A stretch of 42,698 nucleotides of DNA from Pholiota molesta (lineage: Eukaryota > Basidiomycota > Agaricomycetes > Agaricales > Strophariaceae). Shown here one piece after another: positions 19,581 to 30,605 of the stretch; within the stretch, counting starts at the first letter, position 1, and each line of letters opens with the position of its first letter. The position numbers were made by a program, and so were the translations under genes. The notes under the pieces were generated by a model, which made no database searches, had not been told where the DNA came from, and was given only the letters and a program-made list of their open reading frames with translations. The DNA lies in contig JACGCK010000321.1 in assembly GCA_014925825.1 (NCBI GenBank), positions 1 to 42,698 of the forward strand, written 5' to 3'.

Positions 19581-21256
19581 GATCAAGGGCGACGTGGCGC
19601 AAAATTTGACGTTGCAAGCTGTGCTTTGGGAAAGGGGCATGCGTATTACGCGTATTGGTGCTCGTCAAAATTCTCGAACATGGGCATGCACGGACGTCGA
19701 ATCACAAAAGCGCTGAATGAAATCGATTACAAGCGATGATTGGATGATGAATGAAGCTTTGAAGAATGATGGGTAAAGGTGGACGCTGGCGAGGTGAAGA
19801 CAACTGCGCAATGGATCCCTGATTCCTTCTGCCCTGGCATGTATGCGTTTCTAGAGGATATTCGCGACATCCAGCACGTTTGAGGTGCGGTAGGAAGCTG
19901 TGGACGTGGCTGAGGCTGGCAGCAGACGGCTGCAGTTACGACAGCGCAAGTGTGAGGCTTCGAGTGCAGATGCGAGCGGTAGCCGGGGTAAAACATAACA
20001 CATATGATCAGTGCAGAGGCGCAGAGGTGAAATGAGTATGGCGGGAAGGTGAAAACGTCACGGAGGTAGCGAGCACGAAGACGTGAATGCGCGCCCGGGC
20101 GCAGAAGCCCATCTACGAATCACCGTGCAGTAAACAGCAGCGCGAGGAGGATATTGGAGAGCCTAAAAAGGAGGCGATGAGACCCGGTGTGAGGGGAAGA
20201 CAAGGGTGTTGACGAACCTGGGCCTGAAGACGGGTTGTCGCACGGAGCAACCCAGCGATGGCATCCATCGGATACAGCCCCAAGCAGTACCACTTCCTTC
20301 CATGATGCGTTTCCTGGTGTCGATCCAACCAGATTCAGCTGTGGAGAACGAGGTCGGAGGGTATAGAGTTGGACGAATCGCGGAGGCCATGGACGTGCGG
20401 GTGATTGGAGAACGGAGCGCGTCTCGGTTGAGCTGCAGCGGAATGTACAGACGGTACCCACAGACGCGCGATATGGTGGTGTGAGAGGAGCTGGCGGATG
20501 CTGGAGGTGTCCAGCGGAATAGTTCTTCAAGTTGGGAGTGGTTGGGGAAGAGAATAGAAGGACACTGTGGCGGTACTCAGAGGTGGATTCTGATTGGCCA
20601 GCGCATAATATGCCGGATCGGCGCAACTCTGCGCAAGGTCCTCAGTTGGTCTTTCGCGCCGTCGAGTCTTTGCCCGTTCTCAAGACTCGATTTATAACAG
20701 CGAGTGAAAAAATAGAAGTGTTATTTCTCATGGCTCCATATCTCTGGCTTCAGCGCCAACACATATGCCCACAGCTACACCTGCCAAGTCAATTCGAAAC
20801 CACTGAGGGTGAGAATTGTGATAGAACAATCCCATCTCCAGCAAACGCTCGCAAACGGCCTGGCGAACCTACAATATATATGTCGCACTCGCCTTCATCG
20901 ACAAGCCAGGATGCACCTCACCAGCAGCGACGAATCCTCCCAATTCCCAACAAGTCAGAAGGCCAGATACAAAGGAATGGGTGCGACGCAAGTCCGTGTG
21001 GGAGCAGAAAGCGGCATCATCTACATCGATATGGTAAACACAGTGTTCTGCAATACGGATCCGGAAGGTATTCATATTTAAACGTGGGACGGGCGAGCTC
21101 TATCGTGGTCCACGATCTTTCAAGACACATTCGAACGCGTATTCAACATAGGGGAGCGTTCGTTATTTGCGCCTCGAGGTTGGCGTGCTAGGAGTGCGGA
21201 AGGTCCTAGAACAAAAAAGAGACGCGTGAGTGAAAGCCAGATGATAACTGAACCTG
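19581..21256. other. Spacer between PCNA relic and NLR B
   Basis: About 19735-20060 is a diverged duplicate of the sequence flanking the foldback element (16430-16702 plus 17537-17600), without the element. The minus-strand opening 20120-20626 (168 codons) and the plus-strand opening 20532-21191 (219 codons) overlap each other and carry no recognisable domain. The piece 21105-21225 shares sequence with 14700-14775. It would read TFERVFNIGERSLFAPRGW and a basic RTKKRRV tail in one frame, so a gene end is possible but unproven. Confidence 0.35.
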
Positions 21257-21263
21257 TCACCTG

Positions 21264-21307
21264 CGCCTACAATAATCGAACAAAACCACATCAATCCTAT
21301 ATATAAG
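21264..21307 (+). promoter_or_regulatory. Core promoter of NLR B with TATATATAAG box
   Basis: TATATATAAG at 21298-21307 is preceded by CCTACAATAATCGAACAAAA (21266-21285) and then CCACA. The same arrangement, almost base for base, stands upstream of NLR C at 32129-32170. The box lies 335 bp before the chosen ATG, so the leader would be about 300 nt. It contains short upstream ATGs and a tandem TAGCTGTCAATTG repeat (about 21360-21388), and may hold an intron. Confidence 0.6.
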
Positions 21308-21641
21308 TACCGTATTATCGAAAGATCATAGACGCACTGCATATGTCACGATCTACATGTAGCTGTCAATTGCTTAGCTGTCAATTGAATGTGCGGGACG
21401 AACAATACCCATAGGGTCAAGGGTCTACGTATAGCGGTGAGCGGATTGAAGCTGAGCAGCATGCATCAGCACAAGCCTGTGATACTTGAAAGTTGGAACA
21501 AAAAGGCGATGCGCACTATTAATATACTTTTAGACATATTGGCGATGCACGCAGCAGCTGCCAGTGAGTGGGAATACAAATACACTGGCTGTGTGCATTC
21601 CCTTCCTTGCTCTCGATTACGATCCGACAAGCAACGCTACC

Positions 21642-24600
21642 ATGCAAGCACCCACCGGCGGCACCCAAGCCTCTCAGTCGAATGACGATCCTGCTCCCCA
21701 AGCGCTAATAGGCAGTAAAACCGTCGATAAAGCGCTCGAATTGACGAATACCCTTGCGGCCATTGTGAAAGAAGTCGCCGAAGTTCTCAATCATGCGCCA
21801 TACGTGAAGACGCTCACGGGAGTCATCCTACAGTTTATCAAAATCAAAGATGTACGTCCGTAATTCTCTGGTGGAATTCCAAGTTGTCTATATATTGACG
21901 TCGAATTTCACAGGAGCTCGAAACGAATAAGAAGCGTTGCATTGAGATTATAGACAAAGTACTCGACCTGTCGCGTTGGATCTACGCCAAGCTAGCGGTC
22001 ATTGCGAACTCTGGCGAGCGGGCCAAGGAGAATTTGGCACAAGTGGAGAATTCGCTCATTGATTGCGCAAGGTGAGCAAGTCCGATTTATATCGCAATAA
22101 TTGCAAGGCTAAATTCCAGCAAAGCACGCTCACCAACATTTTGGGAGAACTGAAGAAACACCAAGCTAGACCGAAATTGGCCAAGTTTGTAAGCCGTGGG
22201 GTCGAAGACCTGAATAAACTCGATCGTTCTGTGGACAACTTGGAAAAACGACTCTTAAGGGTACGTCAGCAAGATACAGTAACAATGCAGAGCTTTCATA
22301 ATCTTATTTGATACAAGGACATGGTTTTCGACATAAAATTGCAGCAGGGAATGCCAGTCAGTGGCGAAAATATGGATCCGGCTTCACAGTAAGTTTTCAT
22401 GTCTTTTATTCAAAGTTACACTACTAAAATAAATTCAGCGCACCAACCGATAGCGCCGATCACGTCCTACCTCCGAAACCCCACCTAATGGTTGAGCGCG
22501 AAGAGCAATTAAAGCTAGCGCTCGGTATTCTCCTGAGGCCAGAACCCTCTCGAATTGCGATCATAGGTGGCGGCGGGTTCGGGAAGACTACGTTGGCCCG
22601 CACAATCCTCCACAACCCCAAAATTGTCGAGCGCTACCAGTCACAATATTTCCTATCCTGCGAGGGTATTTCCAACATCGACTCTCTACTGCTGGGATTT
22701 GGATTGATGCTCGGACTCAACGCGGCTCCGTCTGCGATACTGGCGTCAGCACGGCGTTTGCTAGAGACTTCGACCACACTTTTATGCTTCGACAATTTCG
22801 AGACTCCCTGGGAAGCATTCGATACACGCACAAAGGTGGAAGAGCTATTGGAATCCATCGCCGACATCCCAAATGTATCGCTCATCATTACCATACGTGG
22901 TGAGCAACGTCCTTCTAAAGTGGCATGGTCAAAGCCTCTCCTCCAACCTCTCTCGACCTTATCTCTGGACGGCGCGAGGGAAATTCTCCAAGACATCGCT
23001 AGCGATCATACCGTCGATGATTTTACTCTTCAACTTCTACAAGCCATCGATGGAATCCCGTTAGCGGTTACACTTGTCTCGACGCTCCTGCGCGACGGCG
23101 AAAGCTCCGAGTCCTTGTGGGGCCGTTGGTCGGCAAATTACACTAAAGCTATTCACACTGGCGGTGACGATCGCCTATCCAACTTGAATCAATCAATTGC
23201 TCTCTCTGTCGACAGCCTTCGCATGAACAAGGATGCATCTGCATCTCGACAGGTACTGGCCGCATTGTCGTTACTTCCCAATGGCTTCCCCTTCAATAAT
23301 GAAGCCATAGTCAACTTGCAGAAGCATCTCAACAGCTCCGAGCCTGTTGGCTCCGATGTCCCCACAAGGTTCCCAAAATTGCGGACAATGCTAAGGCGCA
23401 TCACTCGAGCGGATCAGCATACCAAGGATGTCGTAGCATCAGTGGGTATCCCTAGCCAACAGATTAGAATTGGTGATCTTCATACTATTTTTGAAACACT
23501 GCGGGCTGTCGCTTTGATTAGGGTAGACCACACCAGCACCTCTCCTCGACTCCAAATGCTCTCGCCTATCAGACTATTCTGCAATGAATTTCTGTCCTCT
23601 GAAACCTCACTGGTGCTTGAAAATGTCGCCAACTATTATATCAGCATTATGTCACAGGCTTCAGGTGAGGTTGATGATGCAGAAATTTATGCTCAGGTTG
23701 TTCCAGAGATCCAGAATATCCATTCGGTCTTCCAGAGAGCATTCAAAGCTGGCTACTCCCAGGACATCAGTCACCTCATATTTGCCACTTCCTATCTTAC
23801 CGACTGGTCTATCTACATTGGATACCTATCCCAGGATACCATACAAATGGCCTTCCAAAATTCAGTCAATTTCCCTATCCCCCATGCTGGATGTCTTATA
23901 TCACTTGGTTACTTGTATAACACTGAAGGCCAACATAGAAAGGCCGAAACTTGCTTTAGAGAGGCTGCCGCACTCTTCAAGCAAGCAAAAGATGTGGATG
24001 GGGAGGCAGAGGCATTAGAACGCTCTGCTACCATGCTTTTTCGTTTGGGGAAGGTTGATGAATCAGAAGTTGCATTCAAAACAAGCCTCAAACTCTATAC
24101 CAAAATTGGCAACAAGAAGGGCCAAGCACAGGTTCGCGAAGGGCTTGGGGAGTTGTACATCCGTCAGGGCCAAAATTCGGAGGCACAGGCTACTTTCTCA
24201 GATGCACTGGAGGCCTACCAACAGATCTCAAATCTTATAGGCCAAGCAAATGTTGCTCAAAGCCTATCTCATCTCCACTTCAACAGCGGTAATCTAGTTG
24301 AAGCCGAGAAATATGCCACTGAAGCCTTAAAGACAGCAAAACATGCAAATGCTGCAACAGGGGAGGGAAATGCACTCGGGATACTGGGCCGCATATATCT
24401 TGCACTGGATAGGGTTCCGGAAGCCAGGCAGGCTCTTGAGCAGGCCCTTATGATACAGAGGCAGCAGAATGATTCCATTAACCAGCTCAATGCCATCAAT
24501 GACCTAGCGGAGGTTTACATCCGATCCGACCAGCTGTCTGCGGCAGAGGCACTGCTCACAGCATCCTCCAAGGTGGATTTGGATGCGGAACAGATAGCCT

Positions 24601-25205
24601 TCATTTTGACTAAGCTCGGATGGCTGTATATCTGTGGTAATCGCCTCGACAAGGCCGAAACCCACTTGGATGACGCACTCCAGCGCTGCCGGAGATTTGA
24701 TCGCAAAGACCAGCAGGCTATGGTTCTCGCACATCTAGCGACCATATATTTCAAGTCCAATCGACTGGACAAAGCAGAGCGGGCGCTTAAATCTATCCCA
24801 GATCAAGTTGGCCACTGGATCAGTTCCGAAATACACCGACTCTGGGTCCTCGGAGACCTCTACATCATCAAAGGAGAGTTCAAAGATGCGGCAGCTTCCT
24901 TGGATGCAGCATTAGCAACGTGTCAAAATCGGCAAAAATCATACTCGTATCAGCAAGGCAACATCCTTCGCAGCATGGGCACCCTCCACGTGAAGCAAAG
25001 CCGCGCCGATCTCGCAATCGACAAATTCAAGGAAGCACGCGAGTTCCATCGCAAGGCGCAGTGGGTCTCCGAGCAGGCCACCGACCTCAAGCGACTCGGC
25101 GAGGCATACGGAATGCTCGAGATGGCCGAAGAAGCAGAGGCAGCATTCAGGGAGGCAGAGGAGCTCATGGAGAGCGTTCGTGAGGCTCGAGTCTTGAAGG
25201 AATAA
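21642..25205 (+). CDS. NLR-like protein B: helical N-terminus, NB-ARC-like ATPase, TPR repeats
   Basis: The inferred exons are 21642-21851, 21914-22071, 22125-22260, 22318-22388 and 22439-25205, with introns of 50-62 nt. They join to 1113 residues. The exon phases match gene A, and exons 1 and 3 have the same lengths. The N-terminal helices include TLAAIVKEVAEVLNHAPYV and the exon 2 helix KKRCIEIIDKVLDLSRWIY, an MLKL/HeLo-like pattern. The ATPase shows GGGGFGKTTLA (about 235-245), LCFDNFETPWE (about 307), SLIITIRG and GIPLA. The segment between LLPNGFP and LRAVALI is 47 residues longer than in A (nt about 23293-23499), enlarging the winged-helix-side region. TPR-like repeats run from about residue 650 to the C-terminus. 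An in-frame ATG at 21564 could extend the N-terminus by 26 residues, but exon 1 of A supports 21642. It is predicted functional, with a defence or incompatibility role by family inference. Confidence 0.92.
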
Positions 25206-27360
25206 ATGTAGCTACGTGATTTTCATATACTCGGTGCGGACGTGATTGGATATGGACGTTTCATTGTATATTTTCCAATCATAGCATGATAACGAGCGAA
25301 TCACTGTGAATTTGAGTTCTCTTCGCGTCTTCCGCAATGGCACATAAAACTGCAATGAGATCTATCTAAAAATCTTTTCCAAAATCTTTTCTAAATAACG
25401 TGTTTACACCCCAGACTCCAGTATGTATATCGAAATCGACCTTCTTGATTGCTGTTCGAATTCGAATGCAAAACGGCTTGACGGAGGTGATGACGAATCT
25501 TTCATTATCATGGCGCAAATTTTACACAGTCACTCATGCGAGGAAACATTCAATGAAAATGTAATTCCATATATTAGTGTTTTCGACGTACATAGAACTC
25601 GGTACATCAAAGTACACGCAGATGGGAGATTACTGTCATATTAGTTTCTACATCAAGCATGATGAACAAGGATAGTACGTATCATAGGAATGATGTCAAT
25701 GTAGCGAAAAGGTGGCATCCACACCGAGCAAGTCACTGTGCGCAGTACCCCACTATTGACCTCCTTAATTTATGCTACTCAGGGTACTCAAACCGACGTG
25801 GTACGCATATTACTACCTGCCATCGGTTCTTAGCTAGGGCTGCGTAAGACGATACAATGCTGGATTGAAAATGGAAACGTACGGGGTCGTACCCTTAGAA
25901 TGTCATGAATATTGCTGGCAAAGTCAGACGACCCGCATTGCCTCCAGTACATGGAGGTGAGGGTGGCGAATAGGCAGAAAGACGAGTGTTTCCTAGACAC
26001 GAAGGATGAGCGTAGATGAGCGAGATCTCGTTCACAAAGCACTTACGACACTCGTCTATGCTAGAGAGAATCAATTGTTGAAGCATCTACGATATCCCCT
26101 CGAGTGCGTGCTATGTGTCGACGTCTTGATATCTGAGAGTGGGAGGTTGTAAATCTGTATTCAGGGCGAGCACGGGATACAGACAGTTTGAAGGTCCAAA
26201 TACACGAGCGCTATCGCACATCACAGTCGCATAAGCATACATACGGTAAAACAACCATTATAACTCACTAGATGCCGCCGACCTTGCTGTTATACCAATT
26301 TCCCTGCAAATTTATCGCGAAGTGCTGTTGGACTACTCAGGATTAGTTTCTGGCCGCACAACAGAATATATACAGGTACCTACTTCGCTCTGAAGTGCAA
26401 GAGGCTGACATCCATAGAGATCGAGCCTATCGCCGCAGGTAGCTGCTGGAGGTATGGTGAGCGCAGAGAAATCAGCTCGAAGTGAGCTGCCTTCGGAGTA
26501 GCGGGTGTAGCGGGTATAGAGACATCGTCGGTCACTTGCATCGAGCTCGTCCTGGCAGGCGAGGGTCGAGAATGGGATCGGAGACGACGTCGTAAGAAGG
26601 GAATGGAGGAAATTGCGAGCGCATGGGATTTTTGTATAAGGACACAATGGAATGCAATGGGCGGCTGTAACCCTGCGGCAAGGCAGTCTTCATTGAGAAG
26701 CGGGCAACGGTAGGGTTGAATCTTCTTTCAAAAATGCACCTGAACTAGATAGATCTGTAGAGATAGAGAATCAATCCGCTGGTAGACAAAGATGGGACAG
26801 AGCACCTACATCAGTAGAAATGCGCCACAGCCAGCGGCAGACGAGCATCCCAAAGACCGCTTCTCTCCAACGGTAACCCTACCAAAAGTGGAACACAGTC
26901 GAGGAATCATGGCTCCAGCACTCTGATGAGGCGCAGAATACTTCATGGTGGGGCCGGTGTCGGACGATGGCACATCAAAGGGCTACGCGGAAGATACGGT
27001 AGCGAGTCTAGAGGTAGGGGCAGAGGGATGATTGCGTCATCGAAGGTCAGGCTCCGGGCGCGGGGAAGACCATCGACGGCCATCTGTCCCAACAAAGAAT
27101 ATTAGTAGAGTGTGCGCGCAAAATGGGTTGAATTGCTATGAGAAACAGTGGCAAGACGACACCTGGTCGAAACGCGCCCTTGGAGACCATCTGTGGCAGG
27201 AGAAGGTTATGCGGTATTCCAGGATGCGGACGATACTTCAACGGAGGGGGTAGGGCGAAGAAACAACATGGGCGCGACGACAGTGACGGATTGGATCAAA
27301 GGATACGCGTCGGGGTAATCCACGAGGATGTGTTGTGTTATGTAATCGACTAGGATTGCA
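25206..27360. repeat. D block, copy 2
   Basis: This is the 3' flank of NLR B, collinear with 12491-14485 and 35826-37880. The tract 25491-25885 is identical to 36076-36470 over all 395 bases. The part 26640-26765 is also nearly identical to 37198-37325. Minus-strand openings such as 26333-26647 (104 codons, beginning MCPYTKIPCARNFL) recur in the third copy (MCPYTKIPCARDFL) with internal deletions. They lack an equivalent reading in copy 1. No product was recognised. Confidence 0.65.
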
Positions 27361-27374
27361 AGCCCCTCTTAGTC

Positions 27375-28740
27375 TCGCAAATCTGATCAGCGCTCGAAAC
27401 GTCTGTTTCAACGTTCCTCCGCTCGTCCCAAAGACCCAGACCATTTTTTCACCATTCCGTTAGAGCTTCGGGAAACATCAGATTGTCATTGGTGCGTCTA
27501 TTATTGGGTTCTCTCTCACACACCAGCGAAGAGGAATAGAAGAGCACGGCGCCCCTAAAGGCCTTGGGTTCAGCCAATCGTCTCGCTACGGCCTCCCACA
27601 TTACTCGACTGCGCGGCCGGTACACTAGAGGGGCGCGTGGATATCGGCAGAGGAACCATGTACTTGACATTGAGACATCGAGAACGAGTATCGCGCCGCG
27701 CTGAAACAGTCCGCGAACATAACATGTCGCAAAACAGTGAGGTTGGAATCACAGCAGGCAAGAAGCTCAGCAGGAGGCAAAAAGTAGCAACCGAAATTCC
27801 TGCATGACGTCCCCACAGATGTAAGGAGCCATGATCATGGCTGATCAGCTTGAACGGCCTGTTTCGTCCCCAGACTGAGAATTACAACGTCAGAGACGAA
27901 AAATATGAGCAGCGATAGATCGCGTTGTCGATAGGAGGAAAACCAGAAGATTATCGCAATGTTCCATATGTCCCTAACTTGGGGATCATGCAAATAAGGT
28001 CGACCCCGCATCGCAGTGCACCCGTATAGTATGTATGCGTCGCAGAGATAGGAAGATGCAAAGAAGACAGCCAGAAATTTGCGAAAACGCACGGGATTGG
28101 GGTGGAGAACAGAGGTATACGTTGGAGAGAAATCGCCGTTCGAACAGAATAGATACTTCTGACAAGATAGGTCAGAATGGGCGCGTCGAAAGGTCTACGA
28201 GAGGCATACGTACTTACGATGGAACAAAAACGCGTGTGGAATGCGGGCATCACGGTCAAAGGAGAAGCCATGGACGCTGGATCGTTGGGAAGTGGCCGCG
28301 ATAGTACCAGAGCACCTGGAGACGTCCCATCTGGAGAGTACGTTGGCGGCGGGGTATAGAGACCCGACGCGGTCTGACATTGACATCGAATAGGGGAAAA
28401 ACGGATGGAGGTCGTTCCATCCTCCGCACCATGCACGTAAGAGTGTTGGAGTGGAGGCGCAGGCAGGCCGCGCAGGCGTGCAATGCCCAGCACTTGTTCG
28501 AACACCGGTGATAACGCCAGCGCGTTCATTCTACAATTCAAGTGGCCCCAGGACTGGAAGTAGCATACGAGCGTCGTAGATCGTAGCCGCGGCAAGGGGA
28601 TAATAGAGTCGTGAGCGGCTGACGGCGAGGGGAGAACCTTGTCAGTGAGGAAATGGATCCGACGTCGAAAGACGCGGCATGTATATGAGTGCGACATAAC
28701 TCGGCAGAGGCAGGGCGAATTAGGAAATTAGGATGGTTTT
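27375..28740. repeat. U block, copy 2 (internally deleted)
   Basis: This block is collinear with 2385-4335 and 38105-40300, but the sequence jumps from GAAGAGGAATAGAAG (about 27525) to the equivalent of 3240. It thereby lacks about 700 bp present in the other two copies; GAAGAGGAATAGAAG occurs at the right edge of the missing segment in copy 1. The longest minus-strand frame (27951-28697, 248 codons) is open only in this copy and has no recognised domain. Its first 50 codons include FLTDKVLPSPSAAHDS, then TTLVCYFQSWGHLNC. This could be the decayed last strands of PCNA (…PLS..V.LMMS…PLLV.Y) but is not convincing on its own. Confidence 0.6.
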
Positions 28741-28819
28741 AGGATGTTGCAGGAGTCCCCCCGTTGGCGAAGAAGAACTGGGATGGACCCTGTATGTCAT
28801 GCCGGCGTGCGTCCAACCT

Positions 28820-29606
28820 CATCCATCCTTCTTTGCCTTCTCGCCCTTCTGCTCATTGTCCTCGTCGTGGTCCGCCTCATCATTGCGCTTGCAATCTGCC
28901 CTATCGCCATCCTCGTCATCGCGCTTGCGCCCATGCTCTGCGGCCCTTCCTCGACAAAGCGGAGCCATTGGCAGCCATGACATCAGAGGCGAAGTTGAAG
29001 TTAACGCCCTGGTCGATGACCTCAAGGCCTATGGACACGCCGAGCTGGAAAAGGTCGTCGACAACGCGGCTGAACTCGCCGATAGGGGTTGCGGGCGTCG
29101 TTCAGCGAACTTTGGCTTTGGAAACAGTGGGGGTCTTGCTTTCTACGAACATAAATTTTGTGACGTATTTGGCGACATGGTTAGAATCTGGAGGGGATGT
29201 GGTTAGTGGAGGAAGGCAAAGGGATGGGTAAGATCGGTGGGAAGGTGTGTGGAGAGAGCAGGGGGGGAAGGAAGGAGCGCGATGATGGGACGGAGCGGAG
29301 AGATAGGATGGGATGCTAGGGACTCACTTTGGCCCGATAGACGATGTGGAGCACGCATGCCTTGTCTGTTGCGAGAATGCCAATACCATCGTCATTAGCG
29401 CGCTTGGGAACCGTAGAGCGCAGCCATGGACAGGTCGCAGCTGAAGCGGGGAGTTGTGCATTGTCAGATCGGGGAGACATTCAAAGTCGGCGTCTATAAC
29501 GATAGCTACTACGCGTCAGATACGCTGTGCCAGGTGGAAAATGATATCAACGTACCATCGAGGGCCTTTTGAGGGTACCGGCTTCCTGGAGTCTGGCATC
29601 GAGTAT
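28820..29606 (-). pseudogene. PCNA: PCNA pseudogene, copy 2
   Basis: Minus strand from 29606: ILDARLQEAGTLK (about 29568-29606) matches the PCNA N-terminus MLEARL.EAG.LKK except that the start codon is ATA. A damaged middle follows, reading LIVDAD-like text then LTMHNSPL. An exon end ILATDKACVLHIVYRAK abuts a GTGAGT donor (about 29330). After an intron of about 130 bp ending CCCTCCAG, the sequence reads HVAKYVTKFMFVESK (about 29140-29185), then TPIGEFSRVVDDLFQLGV (about 29035-29085) and GLEVIDQGVNFNFASDVMAA, then NGSAL (about 28960-29030). These match AEYDMKLMDID.D, PS.EFSRIVRDL.QLG and ..ANGSVLL. A charged, Asp/Glu/Lys-rich tail follows (28830-28930). Stops (for example between the AKVR and TTPATP segments) disable it. 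Retained introns mean that it arose by DNA duplication, not by retroposition. Confidence 0.8.
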
Positions 29607-29699
29607 GGTGCTAAGTGCGACTTTGTGCATGATTTGGCATGGAAGGCAGAGAGGACTATCCGAGTCCGGAGTAGCCGCGGTAATGGAGCGTAAAGGAAA

Positions 29700-30605
29700 A
29701 GAGCACACCAGCCACAAAAAGCAAACAAGGTCCAAATCACCGGTCCGCACTCCCCGACACTGATCTCGGCCTCTATGCGCACATCGACGACGACGACGAC
29801 CAAGCTCGTTCCCACATCGACAAAGCCTCCAATGCCCTCCCCCACCGCGCGTTCTCCAGCACACCCGATATCTGCGCTCCCATAGGAAATCCTTCAAGAA
29901 ATCTTCATTCACTGCCTCCCGCGCGACCCTCTCCTCCAACGGCAGCCAAGCAGCACGACAGCGCCCATCCTCCTCTGCCATATCTGTTCGTCCTGGCGAC
30001 AGCTCCACCAGGCTTCTGCCATCCTATGGGCACATCGTTCAATATCCTTTCCCCGTCGTAGCGATACAACGCCCCTCCTCTGGCCCCGCCTTCCGGCCAT
30101 ATGAGTTTAAAAAGCGCGATATCGCGTTTGTGCGCTGGTGGAACGCGAAGCAGGGTTAGATTCCACCGTTTCTTGCCTTCAAGGTGGCCCACATGGAACT
30201 CGACGAAATAAACCAACAGCCAGCCACAAGCAACTCGACATTCCTTCTCGAATATCTAACTTCGGCGGGTGGACATCCAACCGTCTTCCCCAAAGGCTAG
30301 CCTCCATAACGGCACTAGCGGGACACGAACACACATCGGACGGAAACCATCTATTCTACCAGCTCTAGACCCTCCTGAAAGCGCCATCCCTCCCATGACT
30401 GCGGCGCCTATCCCTGACGGTCAGATTCCCGGATAATATCATTGTTTTCCCGCCCCGCCTCGCGCTGCACGCAGCCGCGGGAGGCCGTTCCTCGCGCTGT
30501 TCGTGCGCGGGCTCCTCGCCGCGGCGTGCGCGTGGCGCGATCTCCGGAACGCGGGCGCGCCCCGGTGCGCGCGGTCGTGATCAGCAACTGCGCGCCGTTT
30601 TTTTT
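29700..30605 (+). pseudogene. F-box/LRR-type protein pseudogene, copy 2
   Basis: This is the best preserved F-box in the window. HPISALP, an in-frame TAG (29883-29885), EILQEIFIHCLP, then PILLCHICSSWRQLHQASA and ILW run over 29862-30030 and match LPPEIL.EIF.HCLP....PLLL..VC..WR..A...P.LW. The next part (SLTVRFPDNIIVFP-like, about 30410-30450) joins directly to the C-terminal piece (RAPVRAVVISNCAPFF-like, about 30560-30603). The leucine-rich middle present in copy 1 (about 5660-6150) is therefore deleted. It lies head-to-head with the PCNA relic, as in unit 1. The stop and frameshifts make it nonfunctional. No equivalent is seen in unit 4. Confidence 0.7.

Noticed and set aside
27951..28697. 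A 248-codon minus-strand open frame.
   Set aside because: It is open only in copy 2. The equivalent regions of copies 1 and 3 are closed, and no domain is visible.
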